Shown piece by piece: positions 46,957 through 56,653 of a DNA stretch of 64,000 nt (positions within the stretch are counted from its first letter, which is position 1; each line of letters starts with the position of its first letter). The notes under the pieces are model-generated. The model was not told the DNA's origin. It searched no databases and was given only the letters and a program-made list of their open reading frames with translations. The position numbers were made by a program, and so were the translations under genes. The stretch lies in contig JACCXN010000004.1 of NCBI GenBank assembly GCA_013696965.1, forward strand, positions 28,709 to 92,708. Direction: 5' to 3'. Source of the stretch: Bacteroidota bacterium. Its GTDB lineage: Bacteria; Bacteroidota; Bacteroidia; JACCXN01.

Positions 46957-48165
46957 TTAATCTTCTTGCTCTTCTACAAACAACTTACTGTGAGGATATC
47001 TTTGTAAGTGCAGTTCACGTGCTTTGCGGTAAAGCATATGTTTAAATTCATCTAAATTTTCTTTTAAATGAGCGGAAATAAAAATCACTGGATCAGTAAT
47101 TCGTGCCATCCAAGTATTTTTTAAATCATCAAGGCTTTGGTTTTCCCTTGTAATCGGGCTAAGGTCATCTTCCTCTTTTTTAATGTAAGAAAAAGCATCA
47201 ATTTTATTAAAAACCAGGATAGTTGGTTTGTTTACTGCATCAATTTCACGCAAAGTATCATTAACTACATTAATATGCGATTCAAATTCCGGATGAGAAA
47301 TATCCACTACATGAATTAAAATATCAGCCTCACGCACTTCATCCAGGGTTGATTTAAATGCCTCTACCAGCTGTGTTGGCAATTTGCGTATAAATCCAAC
47401 GGTATCTGAAAGCAAAAAAGGAACATCTTTTATAACCACTTTCCTAACGGTGGTATCAAGGGTTGCAAAGAGTTTGTTTTCTGCAAAAACTTCGGATTTG
47501 CTCAACAGATTCATTATTGTTGATTTTCCAACGTTTGTATATCCAACAAGTGCAATTCGAACCATTTCCCCCCTGCCCTTGCGCTGAGTTGCCATTTGTT
47601 TGTCTATGGTTCGGAGTTTTTCTTTAAGACGAGAAATTTTATCCCTGATTATCCTTCTATCGGTTTCAATTTCTGTTTCTCCCGGACCTCTCATTCCTAT
47701 CCCTCCTTTTTGTCTTTCAAGGTGTGTCCAAAGCCTTGTTAGGCGCGGAAGTAAGTATTGGTATTGGGCAAGTTCAACCTGAGTTCGTGCTGAGGCAGTC
47801 CTTGCGCGGGCAGCAAATATATCAAGAATCAGATTACTCCTATCCAGGATTTTTACTCCTAAGACTTTTTCAACGTTTCTTAATTGCGAGGGTGATAATT
47901 CATCATCAAAAATTACCATGGAAATTCTATGTGCATCCACATAACCCTTGACTTCATTCAATTTACCTGTTCCTAAAAAAGTTTTAGAATCTGGTTTGTC
48001 CATTTTCTGCGTGAATCGCTTATCCGGAATAGCCCCTGCAGTTTCAGCTAAAAAGGCAAGTTCATCTAGGTACTCATTAACCTTTGCCTCATTCTGTCCC
48101 GAGTGAATTAAACCAATTAAAACTGCTGTTTCTGGTTCTTTTCCTGTATCAAAAGTATTTGCCAT
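46957..48165 (-). CDS. hflX: GTPase HflX
   Basis: A 402-residue ribosome-associated GTPase that splits stalled or hibernating ribosomes. It has the N-terminal HflX domain (YVDAHRISMVIFDDELSPSQLRNVE), the linker motif RLTRLWTHLERQKGGIGMRGPGETEIETDRR, and the G domain: G1 GYTNVGKST, G3 DTVGFI, G4 NKID. The C-terminal CTD is short. Length is typical of Bacteroidota HflX. Its ATG is immediately adjacent to the stop of the cytochrome gene, so they share a transcript. Confidence 0.96.
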   Translation of the reverse strand: MANTFDTGKEPETAVLIGLIHSGQNEAKVNEYLDELAFLAETAGAIPDKRFTQKMDKPDSKTFLGTGKLNEVKGYVDAHRISMVIFDDELSPSQLRNVEKVLGVKILDRSNLILDIFAARARTASARTQVELAQYQYLLPRLTRLWTHLERQKGGIGMRGPGETEIETDRRIIRDKISRLKEKLRTIDKQMATQRKGRGEMVRIALVGYTNVGKSTIMNLLSKSEVFAENKLFATLDTTVRKVVIKDVPFLLSDTVGFIRKLPTQLVEAFKSTLDEVREADILIHVVDISHPEFESHINVVNDTLREIDAVNKPTILVFNKIDAFSYIKKEEDDLSPITRENQSLDDLKNTWMARITDPVIFISAHLKENLDEFKHMLYRKARELHLQRYPHSKLFVEEQED

Positions 48166-48810
48166 TTAGTCTTTTCTTAAAGTTTCAACATAAGTCACAA
48201 TTGCCTGAGTTTCTTCGGAAGAAAGCACCTTGTTAAATGCCGGCATTGTGTTTTTTCCGTTGTTAATAATTTCCTTGATTTGGTTCCTGTCCATTTTTGT
48301 AACAGATAAATCAGAGGCCTTTTGAAGCATAAGTTTTCCATCGCCTCCATGGCATTGTATGCAATAGGCTTTATAAAGTGTCTCTCCGTGTTTCATTTGA
48401 TCATAATCCAAAGCCTTCCCATCTGTATTAATCACAGAATCAATGCTTTTCTTTAAAACGATTTTCTTACCCATTTCTGCCAATCCATAAGCAAGTACAA
48501 TAAACACAAATGACAATGTGCCTAATAATTTATTGTATCTTGAAAAACCGATTATACCAAGAGGAATTGCAGCAACAATGGCTATAAACTTAATAATTTG
48601 TATGTAGTTTACCGTTGGTTTTAGAACCAACATCCAAATTCCGGTTATAAGAAACAATGAAGAAACAACAATCTCTGTAACTTTCGACCATCTTCTAAAA
48701 GTATCCAGCTGATCTTTTTTATTCATCAGCAATAAAATCATCTTTATAAAATAAATGGCAAGAAAAATTGAAACAACTAGTCTGTGTGTATGTAATAATC
48801 CGGTGTACAT
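48166..48810 (-). CDS. Membrane-anchored monoheme cytochrome c
   Basis: A 214-residue protein. The N-terminal about 115 residues hold four transmembrane segments resembling the SirB family of small membrane proteins. The C-terminal domain (about 135-212) is a class I cytochrome c: heme-binding CIQCH (Cys150, Cys153, His154) and axial Met189 in NTMPAFNKV. The heme domain should face the periplasm, and it would carry electrons near a terminal oxidase. A minus-strand TATATTTG (48851-48844) is a likely -7 box 34 bp upstream. The stop directly abuts the hflX start. Confidence 0.88.
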   Translation of the reverse strand: MYTGLLHTHRLVVSIFLAIYFIKMILLLMNKKDQLDTFRRWSKVTEIVVSSLFLITGIWMLVLKPTVNYIQIIKFIAIVAAIPLGIIGFSRYNKLLGTLSFVFIVLAYGLAEMGKKIVLKKSIDSVINTDGKALDYDQMKHGETLYKAYCIQCHGGDGKLMLQKASDLSVTKMDRNQIKEIINNGKNTMPAFNKVLSSEETQAIVTYVETLRKD

Positions 48811-49039
48811 AGTTTAAAGATTAAAATCTGGTTAATAAAATCCCAAATATATCAATAGAATTTCTCATAATAGATTTAACACAATTAATAAATATACAAA
48901 TTTTTATACTTTTGTCCGCACCTTACTTTGCTCATAACAGGATTACTTGAATTTTCAATTGAATACAATGCTACTCTTTAAATACTTTGCGCTAATAAGA
49001 TATGTATAAATACTACGTTATTTTATAAATTTTAATTCC

Positions 49040-52000
49040 ATGAAAAATATTTTTCTTGCCTTAATTATCCTCTTTTCTTTTACAAACGCTTTTTCGCAGG
49101 AAACTTTTCCAGTTAACGGGGTAAAGGATAAAAGAGATTTAATTATGTATGCCTTTACCAATGCAACTATTGTATCAGATTATAAAACCATATTATCAAA
49201 TGCTACTTTACTGATTCAGGATGGAATTATTGTGGCATCAGGAGCAAAAGTGGCTATTCCCAAAGGGGCTGTGATTGTTGACTTAAAGGGGAAATTTATT
49301 TACCCTTCATTTATTGATATTTACAGTAATTATGGTGTTCCTTTAGTAAGGAGCAATGAAAGAAGCGGACATAGAGAAGGCCCACAAATTGAAAGCAGTC
49401 AAAAAGGACCATACAATTGGAACGAGGCAATAAAGCCTGGAAAAAAGGCCACATTAATGTTTAAGAGCGATCTGAAAGAAGCACAAGAAATGCGCATTTT
49501 AGGTTTTGGTTCTGTTCTTACACACCAAGCTGATGGTATTTCCCGAGGCACATCTTCCCTGGTTTCTCTGGCTGATGATTCTGAGAATGTAACAACTCTT
49601 GCAGGCGAAGCCGCTGCTCACTATTCTTTCAGTAAAGGAAAATCATCACAGGATTATCCTTCTTCCCTTATGGGTTCAATTGCTTTGTTAAAACAAACTT
49701 TTTTAGATGCCCAGTGGTATAAATCACTTGCTTCAAACAAAGAATACAATACATCCCTGGAGGAGTGGAATAAGACTCAGAATCTTCCTCAAATATTTGA
49801 AGCTACAGATAAATTAACTGTTTTAAGGGCTGATAAATTAGGAGATGAGTTTAAAGTGCAGTATATAATCAAAACTTCAGGGGATGAGTATCAAAGAATT
49901 GAGGATGTAAAAGCAACCAATGCCGCTTTAATAGTGCCACTTAACTTTCCTAGTGCTTATGATGTGGAAGATCCTTTTGATGCAAGAATTGTTTCTATTG
50001 AAGATCTTAAGCATTGGGAAATGGCTCCTGCCAATGCAGGCATTTTGGAACAACAGGAAATTGATTTTGCCCTAACACTTGCCGATTTAAAAGACAAAAA
50101 GGATTTTTCGAAAAATTTACTTAAAGCTATTAAATATGGCATGAGTAAGCAAAAAGCGCTTCAGGCTTTAACAGAAACTCCCGCGCGGTTATTAAAAATG
50201 GAGCACAAAATTGGAGCTTTAAGGCCAGGAATGATTGCAAATTTTATTATTACCTCTGACACTCTTTTTACAGAAAAAAATATTCTTTATGAAAACTGGG
50301 TTCAGGGAAAACAATATAAAATACAAGACATTGCACTTGAAGATATTCGGGGGGAATATAGTTTAAATATTGGAAAAGAATTAATTTACAAACTGAAGAT
50401 TTCAGGAGAAAACCTGCAACCAAAAGCAGAAATTATTTATGCCGACACAACCAACAAGCCTAAAGTTGATATACAGCGAACAGGGGAGTTAATTACAATT
50501 AGTTTTAATACAGAGGATAAAAAAGCAAAGGAAAGTATAAGACTAAGTGGTAAAATTAATTTCAAGAGTGCCATATGGGATGGAAAGGGACAATTAGCTG
50601 ATGGAACCTGGGTAAATTGGTCTGCGGTTAAAAAAGGAAATTTTGACCCTGCTAATAAAAAAGATACTACTGATAAGAAGCCTGTTGAAATTGGCAAAGT
50701 AAGTTACCCATTTACCGCCTACGGATGGAATGTATTACCAGAGGCCAAAACTTACCTGATAAAAAACGCAACTGTTTGGACGAATGAAAAAGACGGTATT
50801 TTAAATAGCGATGTACTTATTAAAAATGGCAAAATAGCAGGGATAGGTGCAAATTTAGATACAACAGCAGCAATAATTATAGATGGAAAAGGCAAGCATC
50901 TTACACCAGGGTTTATTGATGAACATTCCCATATTGCAATAAGTAAGGGCGTAAATGAAGGTACACAGGCTGTAACCAGTGAAGTAAGTATTGCAGATGT
51001 GGTAAACTCTGAGGATGTAAATATTTACAGGCAGCTCTCGGGAGGCGTTACAGCTTCACAATTGTTGCATGGTTCAGCTAATCCAATAGGAGGGCAATCA
51101 GCCTTAATTAAACTTAGGTGGGGAATGGCTCCTGAGAAAATGAAAATAAATGGGGCGGATGGTTTTATAAAATTTGCTCTTGGAGAAAATGTAAAACAAG
51201 CAAATTGGGGTGATTCTCATCATGTTCGTTTTCCTCAAACAAGGATGGGCGTAGAACAAGTGTTTTATGATGCTTTTAGTCGGGCTAAAGAATATGAACA
51301 GGAATGGAAATCTTTTAATGATCAAAAACCAAAAGCAAAAGAAAAAGCAAATTTTCCAAGACGCGACCTGGAATTGGAAGCACTTGTTGAAATACTCAAT
51401 AAAAAGCGCTTTATTAGCTGTCACTCCTATGTTCAGTCTGAAATAAGCATGCTAATGCATGTTGCCGACTCTATGGGATTTAAGATTAATACTTTTACAC
51501 ATATTTTAGAGGGATATAAATTAGCAGATAAAATGAAAGCGCATGGGGCCGGAGGTTCTACTTTTTCTGACTGGTGGGCTTACAAATATGAGGTAAATGA
51601 TGCAATTCCTTATAACGCAGCTATAATGAATAAAATGGGAATTGTAACAGCCATTAATTCAGATGATGCGGAAATGGGAAGAAGATTAAATCATGAAGCT
51701 GCTAAAACTGTTAAATATGGAGGAGTTTCAGAGGAGGATGCTTTAAAAATGATAACTCTAAATCCCGCAAAACTTCTTCATCTTGATGACAAAATGGGCA
51801 GCATTAAAACGGGCAAGGATGCTGATCTTGTTTTATGGTCTGACAATCCGCTTTCTGTTTATGCTAAGGCAGAAAAAACTTTTGTGGATGGGATCCTGTT
51901 TTTTGATAGAAGCCATGATCTTGTTTTAAGGGAGGAAATGAAAAAGGAAAGATCAAGAATTATTAATAAAATGCTTCAGGCAAAAAAGGATGGTGAAAAA

Positions 52001-52081
52001 ACACAAAAACCAGAAATAAAAAAACAAATAATTTACCATTGTGAAACACTTCATGACTCTGAAGAAGGTCATGAGCATTGA
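49040..52081 (+). CDS. Exported amidohydrolase (double amidohydrolase module)
   Basis: A 1013-residue protein with signal peptide (IFLALIILFSFTNAFSQ) and two amidohydrolase-like modules. The N-terminal module (about 30-430) has the flanking motifs (IVSDYKTILSNATLLIQDG, KFIYPSFIDIYSN) but lacks the HxH metal ligands. The C-terminal module (about 575-990) has PGFIDEHSH (His629, His631), CHSYVQ (His795), THILEGY (His821) and NSDDAEMG, a complete metal site. The family includes imidazolonepropionase-like and dipeptidase-like hydrolases; the substrate is unknown. A TACTTTTG at 48907-48914 could be its -7 box. The next gene encodes a partner amidohydrolase 7 bp downstream. Confidence 0.9.
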   Translation: MKNIFLALIILFSFTNAFSQETFPVNGVKDKRDLIMYAFTNATIVSDYKTILSNATLLIQDGIIVASGAKVAIPKGAVIVDLKGKFIYPSFIDIYSNYGVPLVRSNERSGHREGPQIESSQKGPYNWNEAIKPGKKATLMFKSDLKEAQEMRILGFGSVLTHQADGISRGTSSLVSLADDSENVTTLAGEAAAHYSFSKGKSSQDYPSSLMGSIALLKQTFLDAQWYKSLASNKEYNTSLEEWNKTQNLPQIFEATDKLTVLRADKLGDEFKVQYIIKTSGDEYQRIEDVKATNAALIVPLNFPSAYDVEDPFDARIVSIEDLKHWEMAPANAGILEQQEIDFALTLADLKDKKDFSKNLLKAIKYGMSKQKALQALTETPARLLKMEHKIGALRPGMIANFIITSDTLFTEKNILYENWVQGKQYKIQDIALEDIRGEYSLNIGKELIYKLKISGENLQPKAEIIYADTTNKPKVDIQRTGELITISFNTEDKKAKESIRLSGKINFKSAIWDGKGQLADGTWVNWSAVKKGNFDPANKKDTTDKKPVEIGKVSYPFTAYGWNVLPEAKTYLIKNATVWTNEKDGILNSDVLIKNGKIAGIGANLDTTAAIIIDGKGKHLTPGFIDEHSHIAISKGVNEGTQAVTSEVSIADVVNSEDVNIYRQLSGGVTASQLLHGSANPIGGQSALIKLRWGMAPEKMKINGADGFIKFALGENVKQANWGDSHHVRFPQTRMGVEQVFYDAFSRAKEYEQEWKSFNDQKPKAKEKANFPRRDLELEALVEILNKKRFISCHSYVQSEISMLMHVADSMGFKINTFTHILEGYKLADKMKAHGAGGSTFSDWWAYKYEVNDAIPYNAAIMNKMGIVTAINSDDAEMGRRLNHEAAKTVKYGGVSEEDALKMITLNPAKLLHLDDKMGSIKTGKDADLVLWSDNPLSVYAKAEKTFVDGILFFDRSHDLVLREEMKKERSRIINKMLQAKKDGEKTQKPEIKKQIIYHCETLHDSEEGHEH

Positions 52082-52088
52082 ATAAAAA

Positions 52089-53483
52089 ATGTTGAGAGGG
52101 CATTCCCTTAACTTTGAAAAAACTAAAAAAATGAGCTATTTTAATTCTAAGTTGCAAATGCATATTCCATATAAGTTATTTATTTTCTCTCTTTGGGTCC
52201 TTATTTCATCGGATATGTTAGCCCAGGGAGTTCCGGCATCGCCGGCTTTGGCCCAAAACAAAAGTATTTTGCTTAAAGGTGGGATTGTTCATACCGGAAC
52301 AGGCCAGGTAATTCAAAATGGGGCGGTAGCTTTTACTTTAGGCAAAATAACCCAGGTAACAAACCTTGATATTCATAAGGTTAATGAGGGTGAATATGAT
52401 GAGGTTATTGATGTTTCCGGAAAACATATTTACCCTGGTTTTATTGCTCCTAATTCTACTCTTGGCCTACGTGAGGTAGATGCGATAAGACCTACAAGGG
52501 ATTTTAGTGAAACAGGCACATTTAATCCTAATGTCCGCTCAATAATAGCTTATAATTCTGAATCGCGCATAATTCCTACTCTTAAAAACAACGGAGTACT
52601 TTTAGCCCAAATAACTCCCCGTTATGGTCTTGTAACTGGCACTTCATCCATTGTTGAACTAGATGGATGGGATTGGGAAGATGCACTGTATAAAGAAAAT
52701 GATGGTGTTCATTTAAACTGGCCCAATATGTTCTCAACAAAAGGATGGTGGGCAGAACCAGGACCAACAGAAAAGAGTACCGAATATGAAAAAAAAGTAA
52801 ATGAACTTAAAGCATTCTTTAGTGATGCTAAAGCATATAGCGAAGTAGATATGCCAAAACAAAAAAACCTGAAATTAGAGGCAATGCGAGGTCTTTTTAA
52901 CGGCCAGCAAAAGTTATATATTAATGCTGATTATGTAAAAGAGATTATGCAAGCTATAAACTTTGCAAGGGGCTTGGGAATTAAAAACATGGTAATTATA
53001 GGAGGTTCAGATTCCTGGTTGATTCCTGAAATGCTTAAAGAAAATAATGTTTCAGTAATTGTTACAAGACTACATTCCTTGCCTGTGCGTCCGGAAGATG
53101 ATGTTGATCAACCTTATAAACTTCCTTTTCTTTTGCAACAGGCAGATATTTTGTATTGCCTGAATTATGAAGGAGATATGGAAGTAATGGGTACAAGAAA
53201 CATTGGTTTTACTGCCGGTACTGCGGTTGCTTATGGCTTAACCAAAGAGCAGGCATTAATGGCAATAACTTTGAATACAGCAAAAATACTTGGAATTGAT
53301 AAAACAACAGGATCCATAGAAATTGGTAAAGATGCAAGCATTTTTGTTTCCACAGGCGATGCCCTTGATATGCGCACCAATAATGTTGAATTTGCTTTTA
53401 TCAGAGGGAAAAAACAGGATCTGGATGATCATCAGAAACAACTTTACAAGAAATTTTCTGCCAAATATAATGTTGAGAAATAA
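52089..53483 (+). CDS. Exported amidohydrolase-like protein (degenerate metal site)
   Basis: A 464-residue amidohydrolase homologue in an operon with the preceding gene (7-bp gap). The composite domain start ILLKGGIVHTGTGQVIQ and PGFIAPNSTLGL are recognisable, but the HxH that should follow PGFI is replaced by PNS. The C-terminal signature MAITLNTAKILGIDKTTGSIEIGKDASIFVST is complete. It is probably an inactive or structurally required partner of the 1013-residue protein. The start is 52089, or ATG 52131, which would give a shorter signal peptide; both place the hydrophobic stretch before LAQG. Confidence 0.85.
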   Translation: MLRGHSLNFEKTKKMSYFNSKLQMHIPYKLFIFSLWVLISSDMLAQGVPASPALAQNKSILLKGGIVHTGTGQVIQNGAVAFTLGKITQVTNLDIHKVNEGEYDEVIDVSGKHIYPGFIAPNSTLGLREVDAIRPTRDFSETGTFNPNVRSIIAYNSESRIIPTLKNNGVLLAQITPRYGLVTGTSSIVELDGWDWEDALYKENDGVHLNWPNMFSTKGWWAEPGPTEKSTEYEKKVNELKAFFSDAKAYSEVDMPKQKNLKLEAMRGLFNGQQKLYINADYVKEIMQAINFARGLGIKNMVIIGGSDSWLIPEMLKENNVSVIVTRLHSLPVRPEDDVDQPYKLPFLLQQADILYCLNYEGDMEVMGTRNIGFTAGTAVAYGLTKEQALMAITLNTAKILGIDKTTGSIEIGKDASIFVSTGDALDMRTNNVEFAFIRGKKQDLDDHQKQLYKKFSAKYNVEK

Positions 53484-53560
53484 CCATCAACAGGGGTAAT
53501 TGTTAATGCCAGCAAAACTTAATCACTATTTTGTTTTGATTTTCAATACAAGGTTTTTTT

Positions 53561-53605
53561 CTTTGCGCTCTTTGCGTGAGCAATAACTTTGCGCCTTTGC
53601 GTGAA
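53561..53605. repeat. CTTTGCG intergenic repeat
   Basis: CTTTGCGCTCTTTGCGTGAG followed by CTTTGCGCCTTTGCGTGAAC in the convergent gap between the amidohydrolase and nfu genes. It belongs to the same dispersed family as the copies at 8966-9147. Confidence 0.6.
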
Positions 53606-53633
53606 CAATTTAAAACCCACCTCAAGGGGCAAA

Positions 53634-54251
53634 TTAAAGTGCTTCGGCAACAACTTCCTGAACCTCGGGAATCATTCTTTTTAACAAGCCTTCAATTCCG
53701 GCTTTTAATGTCATGGAAGAAGAAGGACAGCCACTGCAAGAACCTTTCAAAGTAAGGGTAACTAAGCCCTCCTGATAGGATTTAAAATAAATTGCCCCAC
53801 CATCCTGTTCAACTGCCGGACGAATGTATTCTTCAAGTAAGTCAATTATTCTGGCTTCTGTTTCATTTGTTGGTTCAACATGAGTAACTCCATGGTCTAA
53901 AGGATTCACATTACTGTTTTCATTCTCTTGTTGCTGGGGTAATTCATTGATTACCTCATTGCCATCGTTAAGGTATTGCTGGATATATTCTCTTAGTTCC
54001 AAAGTAATATCATTCCAGGATACAGCATCACTTTTTAAAACTGTAACGAAATTCCCTGTAATAAAAACACCCGTTACAAAAGGGAAATTAAAAAGTGCAA
54101 GTGCAAGTGGGGATCCTTTTGCCTGAGTCCTGTTTTTATATTCAACCGTATTCCCATTGCCAATTAACAACCTGTTACAAACAAATTTCATTGCAAGGGG
54201 ATTTGGAGTGCCTTCGGCATATATAATTGCTGGTGTTTTTCTAGTTTCCAT
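53634..54251 (-). CDS. nfuA: NifU-like iron-sulfur scaffold/carrier protein
   Basis: A 205-residue Fe-S carrier. The N-terminal Nfu_N-like domain (about 8-95, starting YAEGTPNPLAMKFV) is joined by a Gln/Asn-rich linker to the NifU C-terminal domain (about 130-205), with cluster ligands in KGSCSGCPSSSM (Cys172, Cys175). It delivers [4Fe-4S] clusters to apo-enzymes. The promoter is recognisable upstream (54289-54316). It lies back-to-back with nadB, whose homologues elsewhere belong to a pathway with an Fe-S enzyme (NadA). Confidence 0.92.
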   Translation of the reverse strand: METRKTPAIIYAEGTPNPLAMKFVCNRLLIGNGNTVEYKNRTQAKGSPLALALFNFPFVTGVFITGNFVTVLKSDAVSWNDITLELREYIQQYLNDGNEVINELPQQQENENSNVNPLDHGVTHVEPTNETEARIIDLLEEYIRPAVEQDGGAIYFKSYQEGLVTLTLKGSCSGCPSSSMTLKAGIEGLLKRMIPEVQEVVAEAL

Positions 54252-54288
54252 AATATTTAAACGATTAAGGGATTGTATTTATTGATTG

Positions 54289-54316
54289 CAAAAGTACCAA
54301 AAATAAGAACAGTCAA
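54289..54316 (-). promoter_or_regulatory. Bacteroidota-type promoter for nfuA
   Basis: On the minus strand: TTG at 54316-54314 and TACTTTTG at 54296-54289, with 17 bp between. Transcription would start near 54283, about 32 bp before the nfu ATG. Confidence 0.6.
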
Positions 54317-54379
54317 TATTATTTTATAGAACAACGTTGCTTATTAATACCTTTGTTATATAAATGAAGGAGGCATTGA

Positions 54380-55960
54380 ATGCAAAAACAAACAGACTTT
54401 TTAATTATAGGCTCGGGAATAGCAGGTTTAAGCTATGCCTTAAAAGTTGCAGAACATGGCAAGGTTACCATTCTAACCAAATCAAACCCTGAAGAATCAA
54501 ATACGAAATACGCACAAGGAGGTATTGCTGTTGTTACCAACCAAACCGACAATATTGAAAAACATATTCAGGACACTGTAATTTGTGGCGATGGTTTGTG
54601 TACTGAATCTGTAGTAAGGATGGTAGTTTCACAGGCTACAGACCGTTTAAAAGAATTAATAGAATGGGGAACCAATTTTGACAAAACTACTGCCGGAGAT
54701 TATGACCTTGCAAAAGAAGGCGGACATTCAGAAAATCGCATTCTACATCATAAAGATATTACAGGGCATGAAATTGAAAGGGCCTTACTTGAAAAGATTA
54801 ATTCCCATCCAAACATTGAGATTCTTGATCATTATTATGCTTTAGAAATACTTACACAGCATCATTTAGGTGAATATATAAACAGTTCCAGCAAAAACAT
54901 AAGCTGCTACGGAGTGTATGTTTTAAATTTAAAGACTACCGAGGTTGAACTTTTTTTAGCAAAAACAACGCTAATGGCAACAGGCGGCGCTGGCCATGTT
55001 TATCAAACAACAACAAATCCATTAATTGCAACAGGTGATGGCGTGGCTATGGTTTACCGTGCTAAAGGAAAGGTAGAGAACATGGAGTTTTTCCAGTTTC
55101 ATCCAACTGCACTTTATAACCCGGGTGAAAATCCTTCCTTTTTAATAACTGAAGCAATGCGCGGGCATGGAGGAGTTTTAAAAACCAAAAACGGAAAGGT
55201 ATTTATGCACAAATACGATAAGCGAAAATCTCTTGCTCCCCGTGATATTGTTGCCCGTGCAATAGATAATGAATTAAAGGTGAGGGGTGAAGATTTTGTT
55301 TACCTGGATTGTACATCCATTTCAAAAGAGGAATTGTTAAGCCATTTTCCAAATATTTATAAAAAATGCAAGAAAATGGGAATTGACATCTGTAAAGATT
55401 TTATTCCCGTAGTACCTGCAGCACATTATATGTGTGGAGGAATTAAAGTGGATCAAAACGGAAATACGAGCATAAAAAATTTGTTTGCAGTGGGTGAATG
55501 CGCCTCTACAGGCTTACATGGGGCCAACAGGCTTGCTTCAAACTCGCTGCTTGAAGCTATTGTATATGCTCACAATGCAGCCCTTTCTGCAATTGACCAG
55601 ATGAAAAACACCACTATTTGTAAGGGTATTCAGGCTTGGAATACAGAGGGAACGGCAAATCCAGAAGAAATGGTGCTTATTACTCAAAGTCTGAAAGAAT
55701 TAAAGGCCATTATGACCAATTATGTTGGCATTGTACGTTCCGATTTAAGGCTTAAAAGAGCCTTTGACCGCTTGCTGATTTTGCACAATGAAACAGAGGC
55801 ATTGTATCAAAGAACTACGCTTTCATTAAACCTTTGCGAACTTCGAAACATGATAAAAGTGGGATATATAATTATTAAAACTGCAATGCAAAGAAAAGAA
55901 AGTGTTGGATTGCATTACAATATTGATTACCCAAGAAATTTAACCACAAAATCAGAATGA
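54380..55960 (+). CDS. nadB: L-aspartate oxidase
   Basis: A 526-residue FAD enzyme that oxidises aspartate to iminoaspartate in de novo NAD synthesis. It has the dinucleotide motif IGSGIAGLSYALK (10-22), the SNTKYAQGGIAVV loop, GGHSENRILHHKDITG, FFQFHPTALYNP and TGLHGANRLASNSLLEA. The active-site Arg is in the LAPRDIVARAI segment. AAGGAGG (54367-54373) lies 6 bp before the ATG, an unusually clear Shine-Dalgarno for this genome. A TACCTTTG at 54348-54355 may be its -7 box. NadA and NadC are not in the window. Confidence 0.95.
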   Translation: MQKQTDFLIIGSGIAGLSYALKVAEHGKVTILTKSNPEESNTKYAQGGIAVVTNQTDNIEKHIQDTVICGDGLCTESVVRMVVSQATDRLKELIEWGTNFDKTTAGDYDLAKEGGHSENRILHHKDITGHEIERALLEKINSHPNIEILDHYYALEILTQHHLGEYINSSSKNISCYGVYVLNLKTTEVELFLAKTTLMATGGAGHVYQTTTNPLIATGDGVAMVYRAKGKVENMEFFQFHPTALYNPGENPSFLITEAMRGHGGVLKTKNGKVFMHKYDKRKSLAPRDIVARAIDNELKVRGEDFVYLDCTSISKEELLSHFPNIYKKCKKMGIDICKDFIPVVPAAHYMCGGIKVDQNGNTSIKNLFAVGECASTGLHGANRLASNSLLEAIVYAHNAALSAIDQMKNTTICKGIQAWNTEGTANPEEMVLITQSLKELKAIMTNYVGIVRSDLRLKRAFDRLLILHNETEALYQRTTLSLNLCELRNMIKVGYIIIKTAMQRKESVGLHYNIDYPRNLTTKSE

Positions 55961-56526
55961 ATAAAACTGTCCTTTTGTTAGGATTTGGCACAGTGCTTAT
56001 TTTCGGGCTAAGTGGTATTTTTGTTATTGAATATTTTCAACAAAAAGATTTTGTTTCATTATTGTTAAAGGGTTGGAATATACCCCTTCAGTTATTAACA
56101 GGAATTTTGTTTGGTTTTATGATTGCTGAAATTGCCTGGTTTATTATTAACCGGGATTTTTTTATAAAAGAAAGAGCCTTTTACAAGGGATTAATTTCCA
56201 AACTTAATCTGAATTTTACCCAAATTCTTTTTATTTCTTTTTGTGCGGGAATTGGTGAAGAAATATTTTTTCGTGCAGCCATTCAACCATTTTTAGGCAT
56301 TTTACTAACTAGCGTTATTTTTGTTGCCTTGCATGGTTATCTTAATCCCATTAACTGGAGAATCAGTATTTATGGGTCATTTATGGTACTAACAATGGTT
56401 GGTTTTGGTTACTTGTTCAAATATACCGGACTTTTTACGGTTATGGCTGCACATACCGTTTTTGATATTGTTTTGCTTAAAAAATTAGGCAATAACAAAG
56501 AAACTGTTGAATCGACTAATACTTAA
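55957..56526 (+). CDS. CPBP-family intramembrane protease
   Basis: A 189-residue polytopic membrane protein of the CPBP (CAAX protease/bacteriocin-processing) family. The conserved motifs are GEEIFFRA (Glu101, Glu102, Arg106), VALHGY (His126) and MAAHTVFD (His166, Asp170), the inferred catalytic glutamates and histidines. About five or six helices are predicted. Its ATG overlaps the nadB stop by 4 bp (ATGA). The family's substrates vary, and none is evident here. Confidence 0.88.
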   Translation: MNKTVLLLGFGTVLIFGLSGIFVIEYFQQKDFVSLLLKGWNIPLQLLTGILFGFMIAEIAWFIINRDFFIKERAFYKGLISKLNLNFTQILFISFCAGIGEEIFFRAAIQPFLGILLTSVIFVALHGYLNPINWRISIYGSFMVLTMVGFGYLFKYTGLFTVMAAHTVFDIVLLKKLGNNKETVESTNT

Positions 56527-56568
56527 ATGTAAATGCTATTTTTTAGATTTCGCGCACAAAGACAACGA

Positions 56569-56598
56569 AGAAATCGTTCCCGAATTTAACGATTTTCT
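56569..56598. terminator. Stem-loop between convergent genes
   Basis: AAGAAATCGTT and AACGATTTTCTT pair with one bulge around a 9-nt loop, in the 127-bp gap between the CPBP protease gene and the convergent membrane protein gene. AT-rich stem; it may act as a bidirectional terminator. Confidence 0.4.
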
Positions 56599-56653
56599 TA
56601 TCTACAGCGTCTCTCTTGCTTAGGCTTTAAGGCCTTTTGACTTGTTCGTTTAA

